A stretch of DNA of 64,000 nt from an uncultured Hyphomicrobium sp. (GTDB lineage: Bacteria; Pseudomonadota; Alphaproteobacteria; Rhizobiales; Hyphomicrobiaceae), in the NCBI RefSeq assembly GCF_902826555.1, contig NZ_CADEFI010000003.1, positions 1 through 64,000 on the forward strand, read 5' to 3'. Numbering within the stretch: the first letter of the stretch is position 1; each line of letters starts with the position of its first letter. A program made the translations under genes and the position numbers. Under the pieces are notes generated by a model. The model saw only the letters and a program-made list of their open reading frames with translations. It was not told the origin of the DNA and ran no database searches. Shown piece by piece: positions 26,977 through 36,524 of the stretch.

Positions 26977-27318
26977 ATGATCTTCAAGATTGTTGAACGG
27001 AAAGCGTGGCGCGAGGCTTGTCTCAAGGGAGCCTATGACGGCTCCGCCGACGACGCCCGCGACGGGTTCATCCATTTCTCTGCGGCGCACCAGGTCCGCG
27101 GAACGGCCGCTAAGCATTTCAAGGGCATTGACGATCTGCTCCTGGTCGCGATCGACGAGAGTGCGCTTGGGGCCGCGCTTGTCTGGGAGCCTTCGCGCGG
27201 CGGGGACCTCTTCCCGCATCTCTATGCCGCTCTGCCAACGTCGCTCGTGCTTTGGGAAAAGCCGCTCGACCTCGACGACGGCGGCGTGCCGATCGTTCCC
27301 GAGGATGATGCAAGATGA
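26977..27318 (+). CDS. DUF952 family protein
   Basis: 113 residues. DUF952 motifs are clear: MIFKIVERKAWREA at the start, GFIHFSAAHQV, LLLVAIDESALG, LVWEPSRGGDLFPHLYA and VLWEKPLDL. The fold is related to ADP-ribosyl-type domains, and the function is unproven. ATG 26977 has GAGGA just upstream and matches the usual N-terminus. It overlaps the pyrD start by 4 nt (ATGA), a pairing common in this order, suggesting coupled translation. Confidence 0.88.
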   Translation: MIFKIVERKAWREACLKGAYDGSADDARDGFIHFSAAHQVRGTAAKHFKGIDDLLLVAIDESALGAALVWEPSRGGDLFPHLYAALPTSLVLWEKPLDLDDGGVPIVPEDDAR

Positions 27319-28400
27319 TCGGCCCGCTCGCTCATCTCGCCCGGCCGTTGCTGCTGGCGCTCGATCCCGAGGCCGCGCACGAGATGACGCTGAAGGCACT
27401 CGAGTTCGGCCTCTATCCTCATTGCGCAAATACGGACGAAACCGTTCTCGCAACATCCGTACTTGGCCTCAGATTTCCTAATCCGATCGGCATCGCCGCA
27501 GGCTTCGACAAGGATGCCCGGGTTGCGGACGCCGTGCTCGGGCTCGGCTGCGGCTTTGCGGAGGTTGGCACGACTACCCCTAAGCCGCAGGCGGGCAACG
27601 CTGCTCCGCGCGTTTTCAGGCTGGTCAGCGAGCGCGCGGTGATCAACCGGCTGGGTTTCAACAACAAAGGGCATGCGGCGGCGCGCGCCGGACTTGCGCG
27701 GCGAACGGCGCGCGGAATCGTCGGGGTGAACATCGGCGCCAACAAGGACAGCGCGGATCGCGCGGGCGACTATGTTGCTGGCATTGAAACGTTTTACGAT
27801 GTTGCCAGCTATTTCACGGTGAACATCTCGTCGCCCAATACGCCGGGGTTGCGGGATCTGCAGGCGCCCGAGGCGTTGGACGAGCTGCTGTCCCGGATCA
27901 TGAGCGCGCGGACGGCAAAGATAGCGGCGAACGGTGTTCGCCGGCCCGTTGTCGTCAAGCTGGCGCCCGACATCGCCGAAGGAACGCTCGGAGACGTGGT
28001 GGCGACGTTGCTCCGGCATGATATCGACGGCATCGCCGTGTCCAACACCACACTTGCGCGACCGGGGCTCTCCGATCGGATCGCTCAGGAAGCCGGCGGG
28101 CTCTCGGGCCGGCCGTTGTTCCACCGCTCGACGGTTATGCTCGCTCGGGTTTTTACGGCGACGGAGGGCCGAGTCCCGCTGATCGGCATCGGTGGGATCG
28201 ACAGCGCCGAGACGGCGCTCGCCAAAATCGAGGCCGGCGCCAGCCTGCTACAGCTCTACACCGGTCTCATCTACGAAGGGCCAGGCCTGATCCAACGCAT
28301 CGCGGCGCACCTCGCCGCGACGTGTGCCGCACGCGGGGCCAAGTCGATTGCCGAACTCACCGGCGTGCGCGCCGCGGAATGGGCGTCCAAGGCGATTTGA
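27315..28400 (+). CDS. pyrD: dihydroorotate dehydrogenase (quinone), class 2
   Basis: 361 residues. It oxidises dihydroorotate to orotate in pyrimidine synthesis, passing electrons to quinone at the inner membrane. The N-terminal amphipathic segment (LAHLARPLLLALDPEAAHEMTLKAL) is specific to class 2. FMN and substrate blocks follow: GIAAGFDKDARVADAVLGLG, GFAEVGTTTPKPQAGN, RVFRLVSERAVINRLGFNN, VNISSPNTPGLRDLQ, KLAPDI and PLIGIGGIDSAETA. The catalytic Ser is in the SYFTVNISSPNT region, as in class 2 enzymes. Confidence 0.96.
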   Translation: MIGPLAHLARPLLLALDPEAAHEMTLKALEFGLYPHCANTDETVLATSVLGLRFPNPIGIAAGFDKDARVADAVLGLGCGFAEVGTTTPKPQAGNAAPRVFRLVSERAVINRLGFNNKGHAAARAGLARRTARGIVGVNIGANKDSADRAGDYVAGIETFYDVASYFTVNISSPNTPGLRDLQAPEALDELLSRIMSARTAKIAANGVRRPVVVKLAPDIAEGTLGDVVATLLRHDIDGIAVSNTTLARPGLSDRIAQEAGGLSGRPLFHRSTVMLARVFTATEGRVPLIGIGGIDSAETALAKIEAGASLLQLYTGLIYEGPGLIQRIAAHLAATCAARGAKSIAELTGVRAAEWASKAI

Positions 28401-28415
28401 AACTGGCGCACACGC

Positions 28416-31400
28416 TCACTCGGCGGCGGCGCGCGTGTCCGGGCGGGGCAGGAGCCGCGCCGGAGCCTCGTCGGGTTGTTCGTCCGATTTCCCGACGAAG
28501 CGGCTGAAGAAGCGCCAGATCCAGCTCGCGACGTCGTCCATGAGCATAAAGACGGCCGGCACGAACAGGAGACTCAGCACCGTCGACGAGATCAGTCCGC
28601 CGATGACAGCGACCGCCATGGGGGCGCGGAACTCGCCGCCGGATTCGAGCGCCAGCGCCGAGGGAAGCATGCCGCCGACCATGGCGATGGTGGTCATGAT
28701 GATCGGGCGGGCGCGCTTGCGCCCGGCGTCGACAATGGCCTCGGCCCTGGGCACCCCGCGCTTGATCTCCTCGACCGCGAAGTCGACCAGCATGATTGCA
28801 TTCTTGGTCACAATGCCCATCAGCATGAGAACGCCGATGACGACGGGCAGGCTGATGGCGTTGCCGGTGAGCGCCAGGGCGGTGATGGCTCCGCCGATGG
28901 AGAGCGGCAGCGAGAACAGGATGGTGACCGGCTGCAGGAAGCTCGCAAACAGCAGCACGAGGACGGCATAGACCATCATCAGGCCGGCACCCATGGCCTT
29001 CTCGAAGCTCTCGAACACCTCGCCCATGATCTCGGCGGCGCCGAACTGCTTGATCTCAACGCCCGGCGGCAGCTTTTGCGCTGCAGGAAGTGCCATCACG
29101 GCGTTGACGGCGTCTCCGAGGGGCGTACCGGTGACGAGGCCGGCACCGAGGACAATGCGGCGCGTGCGATCGTAGCGGTCGATGGAGGTCGGGCCCTGGC
29201 CATAGTCGAACGTGGCGACCGTCGACAGCGGTACGGCGCCTCCCGAAGCGGTCGGGACCTTCAACTCCTCGAGCAGCTGGCGGCTTTCACGCGCGCTGGT
29301 CTTGAGCTGGACACGGATCGGGACCTGGCGGTCGCCAACGTCGAACTTGGCGAGGTTGGCGCCGATATCGCCGAGGGTGGCAATGCGCACGGCCTCGGAG
29401 ATGGTCTCCGTGGTGATGCCAAGCTCGGCTGCGACCTCGGACCGGGGATAGACGCGCAGCTCCGGACGGTCCAACTCGGCCGTGGAGACGACATTCTGCA
29501 AGAACGGAATGCGCTTGGCCTGGCTGGTGAGCTCGGCTGCGACCTTGGTGACGGCTTCGCCGTCGCGGCCTGTCACCACGAGCTGGAACTCGCGCTGGCC
29601 GTCATCCTGGAGGAAGAAGTAGCGGATGTCGGGAATGTCCGACAGATTGTGACCGATCTCCTCGGCGATGCGGCTTTGCAGCAGTGCGCGCTGGTCGCGC
29701 GGTTTCAGGGTGACAATCAACGTCGCCTTGCGGACCTCCTCGCCGCTGCCGAGCAGCGTGCCGCCGATCACGAACACGCTTTCGACGTCGGGGCGCACCT
29801 TGATGCGCCGCGTTACCTCGTCAGTGGCGGCTTCGGTGTCGGCAAGCTTGGTTCCCGGCGGCAGCTCGACGCCGAGCAGCATGCGGCCCGAGTCTTCCTG
29901 CGGGATAAAGCCGGACGGCAACAGGTAGAAGCTGCCAATCGAACCCGCAAAGACCAACAGGCCGAGCGCGACGGTGGCGATGTGATGGCGCACGGACCAG
30001 CTCACGACGCGGGTGTAGGTGCGCATGAGGCGACCTTCTTCGGGCGCGTGCTCGTGGGGGCGCATGAAGTAGGCGGCAAGCAGCGGCGTGATGAGGCGCG
30101 CAACCAAGAGCGAGAAAAAGACGGCGGCCGCCACGACGAGGCCGAACTGCTTGAAGTACTGGCCGGCGATGCCGCCCATGAAGGAGACGGGCGTGAAGAC
30201 GGCAATAATGGTCGTCGTGATGGCGATGACCGCGAGGCCGATCTCGTCGGCCGCCTCGAGCGAGGCGCGATAGGGCGATTTGCCCATCTGAATATGGCGC
30301 ACGATGTTCTCGATCTCGACGATGGCGTCGTCGACGAGAATGCCGGTGACGATGGTGATGGCGAGCAGGCTCACGAGATTGAGCGAGAAGCCCATCGCCG
30401 ACATGGCCCAGAAAGCCGGGATGATCGACAGTGGCAAGGCGATGGCGGCGATCACGGTGGCGCGCCAATCGCGCAGGAAGACGAAGACCACCAAGATGGC
30501 CAGCACGGCACCTTCGAGCAGGGTCTTCATGGTCGACTGATAAACGCCGTAGGTGTAGTCGACCGTATTGTCGATGCGCTGCAACTGGACGTCCGGATAG
30601 AGCTTCTCGATCTCCGCGATCTTGGCGGCGGCTGCGGCGGCGACCGTGGTGTCGCTTTCGCCTTTAGCCCGCGAAATCGAGAAGGCGACGATGCCCTCGC
30701 CGTCCAGCTTGGCGAAGGTGCGCGGCTCCTCCACTTCGTCGGTGACGGTTCCGAGCTGGTCGAGACGGACCTTGCGCCCGCCGGGGAGCGCAATCATGGT
30801 CTCAGCCAGCTCAGCCACCGTCTGCTTGCTGGCGAGCGTGCGGATGGCCTGCTCGCGGCCAGCGATCTCACCGCGTCCGCCGGCGAGATTGACGTTGGAG
30901 GCGCGCACCTGACTGTTCACCTCTCCCGCCGTCACACCATAGGAGAGCAGCCGGTCGGGATCGAGGTTGATGCGGATCTCGCGCAGGACACCGCCCATGC
31001 GCGCGACCTCGGACACGCCCTTCACGCCCTGCAGCAGCCGCACCAGCGTGTCGTCCACGAACCAGGACAGCTCCTCGGGCGTCATCGCTGGCGCTCGGGC
31101 CGCGTATGTAACGACCGGCAGGCCTTCGATTTCAACGCGGGTGACGACCGGCTCCTCGATGGTGCGCGGCAGATCGGTGCGAATCCGCTGGACGGCATCC
31201 TTGACGTCGTTGAGCGCGCGGTCGGGATCGATCTCGAGGCGGAACTCGACGGTCGTGACCGAGGAGCCCTCGGTGACGGAAGAGGTAATGTGCTTCACGC
31301 CGTTGACGCCGGCGATGGCATCCTCGACGCGCTTCGTGACCTGCGTCTCGAGCTCGGACGGCGCGGCGCCCGACTGATAAATGCGCGCCTGGATGACGGG

Positions 31401-31526
31401 CACGTCGATATTCGGGAAGCGCGTGACCGGGAGCGCCTGGAAACTCAGGAGGCCCAGCACGAGCAGGACCATGAAGAGCACCAGCGACGGCACCGGATTG
31501 CGGATCGACCAGGCCGATATGTTCAT
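28416..31526 (-). CDS. RND efflux pump inner-membrane permease
   Basis: 1036 residues, the usual HAE1-RND length. It opens with MNISAWSIRNPVPSLVLFMVLLVLGLLSF and has 12 membrane helices with two large periplasmic loops. The proton-relay Asp pair is visible in helix 4 (TGILVDDAIVEIENIVRHI). PVSFMGGIAGQYFKQFGLVV and the second-half repeat (GIVTKNAIMLVDFAVEEIKRG) are also typical. It exports drugs or toxic compounds using the proton gradient. It is the last gene of a tetR - adaptor - permease operon; both junctions are ATGA overlaps. A long open frame on the opposite strand is a codon-bias shadow. Confidence 0.95.
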   Translation of the reverse strand: MNISAWSIRNPVPSLVLFMVLLVLGLLSFQALPVTRFPNIDVPVIQARIYQSGAAPSELETQVTKRVEDAIAGVNGVKHITSSVTEGSSVTTVEFRLEIDPDRALNDVKDAVQRIRTDLPRTIEEPVVTRVEIEGLPVVTYAARAPAMTPEELSWFVDDTLVRLLQGVKGVSEVARMGGVLREIRINLDPDRLLSYGVTAGEVNSQVRASNVNLAGGRGEIAGREQAIRTLASKQTVAELAETMIALPGGRKVRLDQLGTVTDEVEEPRTFAKLDGEGIVAFSISRAKGESDTTVAAAAAAKIAEIEKLYPDVQLQRIDNTVDYTYGVYQSTMKTLLEGAVLAILVVFVFLRDWRATVIAAIALPLSIIPAFWAMSAMGFSLNLVSLLAITIVTGILVDDAIVEIENIVRHIQMGKSPYRASLEAADEIGLAVIAITTTIIAVFTPVSFMGGIAGQYFKQFGLVVAAAVFFSLLVARLITPLLAAYFMRPHEHAPEEGRLMRTYTRVVSWSVRHHIATVALGLLVFAGSIGSFYLLPSGFIPQEDSGRMLLGVELPPGTKLADTEAATDEVTRRIKVRPDVESVFVIGGTLLGSGEEVRKATLIVTLKPRDQRALLQSRIAEEIGHNLSDIPDIRYFFLQDDGQREFQLVVTGRDGEAVTKVAAELTSQAKRIPFLQNVVSTAELDRPELRVYPRSEVAAELGITTETISEAVRIATLGDIGANLAKFDVGDRQVPIRVQLKTSARESRQLLEELKVPTASGGAVPLSTVATFDYGQGPTSIDRYDRTRRIVLGAGLVTGTPLGDAVNAVMALPAAQKLPPGVEIKQFGAAEIMGEVFESFEKAMGAGLMMVYAVLVLLFASFLQPVTILFSLPLSIGGAITALALTGNAISLPVVIGVLMLMGIVTKNAIMLVDFAVEEIKRGVPRAEAIVDAGRKRARPIIMTTIAMVGGMLPSALALESGGEFRAPMAVAVIGGLISSTVLSLLFVPAVFMLMDDVASWIWRFFSRFVGKSDEQPDEAPARLLPRPDTRAAAE

Positions 31527-32791
31527 CGCATGGCCTCGTTCGCGTTCTCACTCACCTTGCCGCTGAGCAGCGGATCCGGACTGACGGGACGAACCGCGTC
31601 GCCATCGCGCAGGAAGGTGCCGGCCTTGGCGACGACGAGATCCCCTTCGGCGATCCCGCTTTCGATGGCCACCATACCTGCCGTCTCGAGGCCGGTTTTC
31701 ACTTGCTTCGTTTTCACTTTGCCGTCCACGACGACCTGCACCGTCGCGGCGTCGTCGGAGTGCAGGATTGCCGACAGCGGGACGGCGATGGCCCGGCCAC
31801 GGCCCGTCTCGATGGTGCCGCGCCCGAACGAACCGACTTTGAGCTCCGGGCGGGAGCCGAGGAAAATGCGGACGCGGCCGAGGCGCGTCGCCTTGTCGAC
31901 CTCGGGCGCGATGAGGCGCACCGTACCCGAAGCCTCGACGCCTCCGGGCGCGGAGACGCGGGCCGGCTGGCCCGGCTTCACCTTCCAAAGGTTGTTCTCG
32001 GCGACTTCGGCATCGAGCTCGATCTCGCCGTTCTGGATGATGCGAAACATGGTGTCGCCGCCGGTGAGCGTGCTCGCCGTGGCGATGCCGCCGATACGGC
32101 CTGCCCGCTTACTGACGATGCCGTCGGCAGGGGCACGGACCTCGGCGCGGCCGCGGCGCCATATCAGCTCGCGGCGCTGCGCCTCGATCTGGTTCCGATC
32201 GGCCTCTGTCTGGGCCAGCATGCCCTTGGCGGATTCAAGCTGCGCTTCGGCGGCCTTGTAGGCGGCTTGGCGCTGATCGAATACGCTTTCGGAGAGATAC
32301 TTGTCCTTGACCAGCGGGCGCGCACGCTCGAGCTGGGCCTTCGCCTCCGCGGCGCGGGCCTCCATCTCAAGGATCGAGCTTTTCGCACGCTCAACGGACG
32401 CGGTGGCGCTGCCGAGCGCGGCTTCGTTGGCGGCGAGCTGGGTTTCGATCTGCTCGGTGACGAGCACGGCGAGAAGATCGCCCTTTTTTACGCGATCGCC
32501 TTCCTCGACCTTGATCTCAAGGACACGCAGGCCATCGACCTCGGGCGCGACCAGGATCTCCTCACGGGGGGTGAACGAGCCTGTGACGAGCACAGTCTCC
32601 ACGAAGTCCAGGGGGGCCGCCTGAACGACTGAAACGGCCGGGGCTGGAGGCTCCTTTTTGGTCGCCTCCTGCTTTTTTTCCGCATGCTTGGATGCCAGGG
32701 ACGCGAGAAATGGCGCGACGATGCCCGACTGATAGGCCGCGACACCGAGCCCAACGAGACCCAGGAGGATGACGAGAGTACGCTTTCTCAT
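31523..32791 (-). CDS. RND efflux periplasmic adaptor (HlyD/AcrA-type)
   Basis: 422 residues. An N-terminal membrane anchor (TLVILLGLVGLGVAAYQSGI) precedes a Lys/Glu/Pro linker. The lipoyl domain is split around a helical hairpin rich in Ala/Glu (AANEAALGSATASVERAKSSI and onward). The beta-barrel and membrane-proximal domains follow (RVRIFLGSRPELKVGSFGRGTIE). It links the RND permease to an outer-membrane channel, which is not encoded here. It overlaps both neighbours by 4 nt. Confidence 0.92.
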   Translation of the reverse strand: MRKRTLVILLGLVGLGVAAYQSGIVAPFLASLASKHAEKKQEATKKEPPAPAVSVVQAAPLDFVETVLVTGSFTPREEILVAPEVDGLRVLEIKVEEGDRVKKGDLLAVLVTEQIETQLAANEAALGSATASVERAKSSILEMEARAAEAKAQLERARPLVKDKYLSESVFDQRQAAYKAAEAQLESAKGMLAQTEADRNQIEAQRRELIWRRGRAEVRAPADGIVSKRAGRIGGIATASTLTGGDTMFRIIQNGEIELDAEVAENNLWKVKPGQPARVSAPGGVEASGTVRLIAPEVDKATRLGRVRIFLGSRPELKVGSFGRGTIETGRGRAIAVPLSAILHSDDAATVQVVVDGKVKTKQVKTGLETAGMVAIESGIAEGDLVVAKAGTFLRDGDAVRPVSPDPLLSGKVSENANEAMR

Positions 32792-33435
32792 TGGGCCGCC
32801 TCGGTCTTGGATTTGGCAACCGTGGAAGCACCTGCGTCCGCGGTCACGGGGTTGAGGACGGCGCTCACCATTCTCATGAGGATCGGCATGACCTTGTGAA
32901 CGTTGAAATCCGGATCGACGGCGCGGCGCCAGAAGAGGCCGTCGCCAATCACGGAGAGGGCTTCGGAAACCAAGCGCGGATCGTCCTCGAGCTTGATTTT
33001 TCCTTCGTGCTCGGCGCGCGCAAACACCTGCTCGAAGCTCTGGCGGCAGTAGTCGTCGACGGCGCGGAACGTTGCCCTGACCGCGGGGTTGCGGGTCGCC
33101 TCGCTGCCGATCTCCACGTGCAGCACGCCTTTGTGGTGCGGCTCCTCCATCGTGTAGTGCTCGCCGAGCTTGGCGAGTGCGGTGAGCAGATCGGGGGCGT
33201 TGGACAGCTCCGCAAGCTCGGCCGCAAGCTTGGCGCGATCGCGCTCGACGATGCCGGCGATCAGCTCTTCCTTGGAGGCGAAATAAACGTAGAGGGCGCC
33301 GGGGCTCACTCCGGCTTCCTTGCAGATGTCCTGCATCGTGCAGCGATGAAAGCCCGAGCGCGCGAAGCAGATCTCTGCCGCGTCGAGAATGCGCTCACGG
33401 CGCGCTTGCTGGGTCTCGGGTTTGAGTTTGGGCAT
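32788..33435 (-). CDS. TetR family repressor of the RND operon
   Basis: 215 residues from ATG 33435; the frame extends upstream to an ATG inside the operator palindrome, which is unlikely to be the start. The N-terminal helix-turn-helix is typical: ARRERILDAAEICFARSGFHRCTMQDICKEAGVSPGALYVYFASKEELI. The ligand-binding domain is variable, as usual. It is the first gene of the efflux operon, and a strong palindrome sits about 60 bp upstream. Autoregulation with relief by a pump substrate is the expected mode. Confidence 0.92.
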   Translation of the reverse strand: MPKLKPETQQARRERILDAAEICFARSGFHRCTMQDICKEAGVSPGALYVYFASKEELIAGIVERDRAKLAAELAELSNAPDLLTALAKLGEHYTMEEPHHKGVLHVEIGSEATRNPAVRATFRAVDDYCRQSFEQVFARAEHEGKIKLEDDPRLVSEALSVIGDGLFWRRAVDPDFNVHKVMPILMRMVSAVLNPVTADAGASTVAKSKTEAAQ

Positions 33436-33493
33436 GATGGTTTTCCGACGCTGCAATGTGCTTGCCCAACGCTTTTTGGGCTGTTCCCTACGC

Positions 33494-33517
33494 AACAAAA
33501 CGAACATTCGTTTTGTT
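33494..33517. promoter_or_regulatory. probable TetR operator palindrome
   Basis: AACAAAACGAA-CA-TTCGTTTTGTT: perfect 11-bp arms around a 2-nt centre, 59 bp upstream of the tetR start. Length, symmetry and position fit the operator of the adjacent regulator. Confidence 0.8.
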
Positions 33518-33653
33518 TGTTGCCGAGAAAATGTGACCCCGTCAAGGCGGACAAACCGGTGGTGTCCCGGGGCTCATCCAGGATTTCCACGTAATTTCAG
33601 TGGAATGACTGCGGAGAGATGCCGGTTTCAGGCTTCAAGCCGATGCGGCGTGG

Positions 33654-34565
33654 TCAGAACTGGGTCAGCCAGTTCACGGTCACGTACGGCGCCAGCTCGA
33701 CCTTGTCGTCGCTGGCGAAGCTGTCACCGAGGATGCCTGTCGAGATCGATGCTTCGCTGGCTCCCCACTCATAGCGAAGGAACGTGCCGGCGCGGGCGTA
33801 ATCGAGGAGATCCGCCTCTTCGACCTCGAAGAACTTGCCCCGTTGCCGCTCATCGGCATAGCCGCAGCCGGCCGTGCCTGCCGGCTGCATACGGCATTGG
33901 CCCTGGGAGTCGACGTTAATGCCACCCTCGATCCCGATCGAAAGCTTGGGCCAGACGCGATAGCCAAGACGTGCGCGGGCTGCGCGCGTGTCGTGGGCGG
34001 AACTCCAAGAGAGGTCGAGCGATCCCCAAGCGCTCTCGCCGATGTTGAGCCAGAGCTCGATAACGCCCTTGATGCCCACCTCGTCGCCGACGGCGATGGT
34101 GTATTCGTCGTCCGGCGTGATGTCGTGGCTGATGACGGACGCGCCGACGTAGGCTTTGGCCGTCAACTCGCCGAAGCGCTTGAGGTAGCCGACCAGAAAG
34201 TCCGCGAAGTAGGTCCTGGCTTGGAAATCGAGATGCCGAATGTCGTCCGAGTCCACACTCGGATCGGACGACTTCTCGTATTCGTATTCGCCATAGCCGC
34301 CCGCGGCACGAAAGCGAAAGCCGTCGTCGTGCATGGCGCTCCAGGGCGCGAAGGTCACGCCCGAATAGACGAGCCACACGTTGGTCGAGACGTCGGCGCC
34401 GGCCCAGACTTGCCGGCCGCTCTGGGGCTGTGTGGGATCGGCAGCGGCCGGGGAACGTGCCACATCCGCGAACGTGATAGGCGCGACAACGGCGAGACCC
34501 GATGCGCCGAAGCGCAGGCTCTTGCGAACCCAAACTCGTCTCCACCCCGCTGACACGACGCGCAC
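33654..34565 (-). CDS. bcsS: cellulose biosynthesis protein BcsS-like
   Basis: 303 residues with a signal peptide (SGLAVVAPITFADVARSPAAA). The rest is a repeating aromatic/Gly beta-strand pattern typical of an outer-membrane barrel: QVWAGADVSTNVWLVYSGVTFAPW, FRFRAAGGYGEYEYE, FADFLVGYLKRFGELTAKAYVG, and a C-terminal strand ending NWLTQF with terminal Phe. This matches the CBP_BcsS family seen with alphaproteobacterial cellulose clusters, but no bcsA, B or C is nearby. The start is a GTG at 34565; no ATG is available. The family call is by pattern and moderately sure. Confidence 0.7.
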   Translation of the reverse strand: MRVVSAGWRRVWVRKSLRFGASGLAVVAPITFADVARSPAAADPTQPQSGRQVWAGADVSTNVWLVYSGVTFAPWSAMHDDGFRFRAAGGYGEYEYEKSSDPSVDSDDIRHLDFQARTYFADFLVGYLKRFGELTAKAYVGASVISHDITPDDEYTIAVGDEVGIKGVIELWLNIGESAWGSLDLSWSSAHDTRAARARLGYRVWPKLSIGIEGGINVDSQGQCRMQPAGTAGCGYADERQRGKFFEVEEADLLDYARAGTFLRYEWGASEASISTGILGDSFASDDKVELAPYVTVNWLTQF

Positions 34566-34760
34566 ACCACAAACACGCTGTGATTGTGCCTAGACAATTC
34601 CTTAACCTTAATCCTGTCAACGATGATCATCTGTATGCTGTATAATAACTATCTCTAATTGCCTATTTCGACAACATGCAATCTTTGATTGCACGCTCTT
34701 GCTTACTCTTGGCGACATGCACCCTCGCGCCTAGCCTGTGACTCGTCCCTGGCATTCCAA

Positions 34761-34940
34761 ATGGCTGCAATGAACTCCAAGCCCCCGAAACTCTCCAAGG
34801 AAGAGCGACTGGCGAAGGCGCTGCGCGACAACCTCGCCCGCCGTAAGGCGCTGGTGCGCACAAAGCGCGAGCGCACGGACACGGCGGGATCTCCGGGCTC
34901 CGCGTCCGGTAAACCGGAGCGCGAAGACGCGCCCTCGTGA
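34761..34940 (+). CDS. small basic protein, 59 aa
   Basis: MAAMNSKPPKLSKEERLAKALRDNLARRKALVRTKRERTD: a short Lys/Arg-rich helical protein with a Ser/Pro/Gly-rich tail. ATG 34761 or ATG 34770 may start it. It is too short for the usual length cut-offs, but its codon use is that of a real gene and such proteins occur before murA in related genomes (a recollection). It may bind nucleic acid; the function is unknown. Confidence 0.55.
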   Translation: MAAMNSKPPKLSKEERLAKALRDNLARRKALVRTKRERTDTAGSPGSASGKPEREDAPS

Positions 34941-34963
34941 TCGTCGATTGCTCACGCCCGCAC

Positions 34964-35102
34964 TATCGCTTGATCGTGCTTCTTGTCGGGCTCCGGGACG
35001 CGCATGGCTCCGCCATGACCGGTTCCCACTTTTCCGGAAGCACTTATCGCTTGATCGTGCTTCTTGTCGGAAAACCGGTTCCCACTTTTCCGGAAGCACT
35101 TT
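34964..35102. repeat. tandemly duplicated intergenic palindromic element
   Basis: TATCGCTTGATCGTGCTTCTTGTCGG occurs at 34964 and 35045. ACCGGTTCCCACTTTTCCGG with the trailing AAGCACTT occurs at 35018 and 35074. The complete unit can fold through CGGAAAA/TTTTCCG. A related copy is at 44005-44038. This is a class of short repeat widespread in this bacterial order. It lies between the small basic protein and murA. Confidence 0.85.
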
Positions 35103-35196
35103 AAGCATCTCCATCACACGGCGGCCGCCCGGGATTCGCGGGTTTTCGCTCGGCAGATCCGCCCCCACCCATCTCGGCAAGGAACTTTGATCACCC

Positions 35197-36489
35197 ATGG
35201 ATCGCATCAAGATCATTGGCGGCGAGCGCCTCAACGGGTCGATCCCGATCTCCGGCGCGAAGAACGCGGCGCTGCCCCTCATGATCGCGTCGCTGCTCAC
35301 GGACGACCGGCTCACGCTCAAGAACGTGCCGAACCTTGCAGACGTGAACCTGCTGGCGCGCATCTTGCGCAACCACGGCGTGGATCTCGCCGTCGACGGC
35401 AAACGCTCGGGCGGTGCGGCGCATCTGGGCGAGACATTCCATCTCACGGCGCGCGACATCTCCGACACAACGGCGCCCTACGAGCTGGTATCGCGCATGC
35501 GCGCCAGTTTCTGGGTGCTCGGCCCGCTCGTCGCGCGCATGGGGCAAGCCAAAGTCTCGCTGCCCGGTGGATGCGCCATCGGCACGCGTCCCGTCGATCT
35601 GCACCTCTCCGGTCTCAGGGCCCTCGGAGCGGAGATCGACATCGATGCCGGCTATGTGATCGCCCGGGCGCCGAAGGGTCTCGTCGGAGGGCACGTCCTT
35701 TTTCCGATGGTGTCGGTCGGTGCGACCCATAACGTTCTGCTCGCGGCCGCGCTCGCCAAGGGCGAGACGCTGATCGAGAACGCCGCGCGGGAGCCCGAGG
35801 TCGGCGACGTCGCATCGTGTCTCGTCAAGATGGGCGTCCAGATCGAAGGCATCGGAACGTCAACCCTGCGGATCCAGGGCAAGCCGAGGCTCGAAGGCGC
35901 GGTGCACACCGTGCTTCCGGATCGCATCGAGACCGGCACATTCGCGTTTGCGGTCGCGGCAACGGGCGGCGACGTGGTACTCGAGGGGACGCGGCGCGAG
36001 CTGCTCAGAAATGCGCTCGATACACTTCAAAATACGGGCGCCGTCGTTACCGACACGGAGACCGGCGTGCGCATCGCGCGCAACGGCAACGGGCTCGAAC
36101 CGGTGGACGTGGAGACGCAGCCGTTCCCCGGCTTCCCGACGGACCTGCAGGCGCAGCTCATGGCGCTGATGACACGCGCGCACGGAACGAGCGTCATTCG
36201 CGAGACGATCTTCGAAAACCGTTTCATGCACGTGCAGGAGCTGGCGCGCCTCGGCGCCGACATCAAGCTCCATGGCGATACGGCGACCATCAAAGGCGTC
36301 AAGAGCCTGCGCGGCGCGCCGGTGATGGCCACCGACCTGCGCGCATCGGTCTCGCTCGTGATCGCGGGGCTCATGGCGGAAGGCGAGACGACGATCAACC
36401 GCGTCTACCACCTCGACCGCGGCTTCGAGCGTCTGGAGGAAAAACTTTCGCGCTGCGGGGCGAAGATCGAGCGGATCTCGACTGGATGA
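35197..36489 (+). CDS. murA: UDP-N-acetylglucosamine 1-carboxyvinyltransferase
   Basis: 430 residues, full length. It catalyses the first committed step of peptidoglycan synthesis, transferring enolpyruvate from PEP to UDP-GlcNAc. The active-site Cys is Cys126 in [12 protein letters not shown], so a fosfomycin-sensitive form is expected. The PEP/UDP-sugar binding parts ([25 protein letters not shown]-like [12 protein letters not shown], and EDRLAHVxEL-like [18 protein letters not shown]) are in place. Monocistronic by spacing, preceded by the repeat element. Confidence 0.97.
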   Translation: MDRIKIIGGERLNGSIPISGAKNAALPLMIASLLTDDRLTLKNVPNLADVNLLARILRNHGVDLAVDGKRSGGAAHLGETFHLTARDISDTTAPYELVSRMRASFWVLGPLVARMGQAKVSLPGGCAIGTRPVDLHLSGLRALGAEIDIDAGYVIARAPKGLVGGHVLFPMVSVGATHNVLLAAALAKGETLIENAAREPEVGDVASCLVKMGVQIEGIGTSTLRIQGKPRLEGAVHTVLPDRIETGTFAFAVAATGGDVVLEGTRRELLRNALDTLQNTGAVVTDTETGVRIARNGNGLEPVDVETQPFPGFPTDLQAQLMALMTRAHGTSVIRETIFENRFMHVQELARLGADIKLHGDTATIKGVKSLRGAPVMATDLRASVSLVIAGLMAEGETTINRVYHLDRGFERLEEKLSRCGAKIERISTG

Positions 36490-36524
36490 TGGTCCGCCTC
36501 TCCCCGCAAGGACGGAGAACGGAT

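Noticed and set aside
28476..32261. Open frame of about 1261 codons on the + strand opposite the RND genes
   Set aside because: The RND permease and adaptor on the other strand have full family motifs. The + frame is Asp/Gly/His-rich without domains, the usual mirror of high-GC codon bias.
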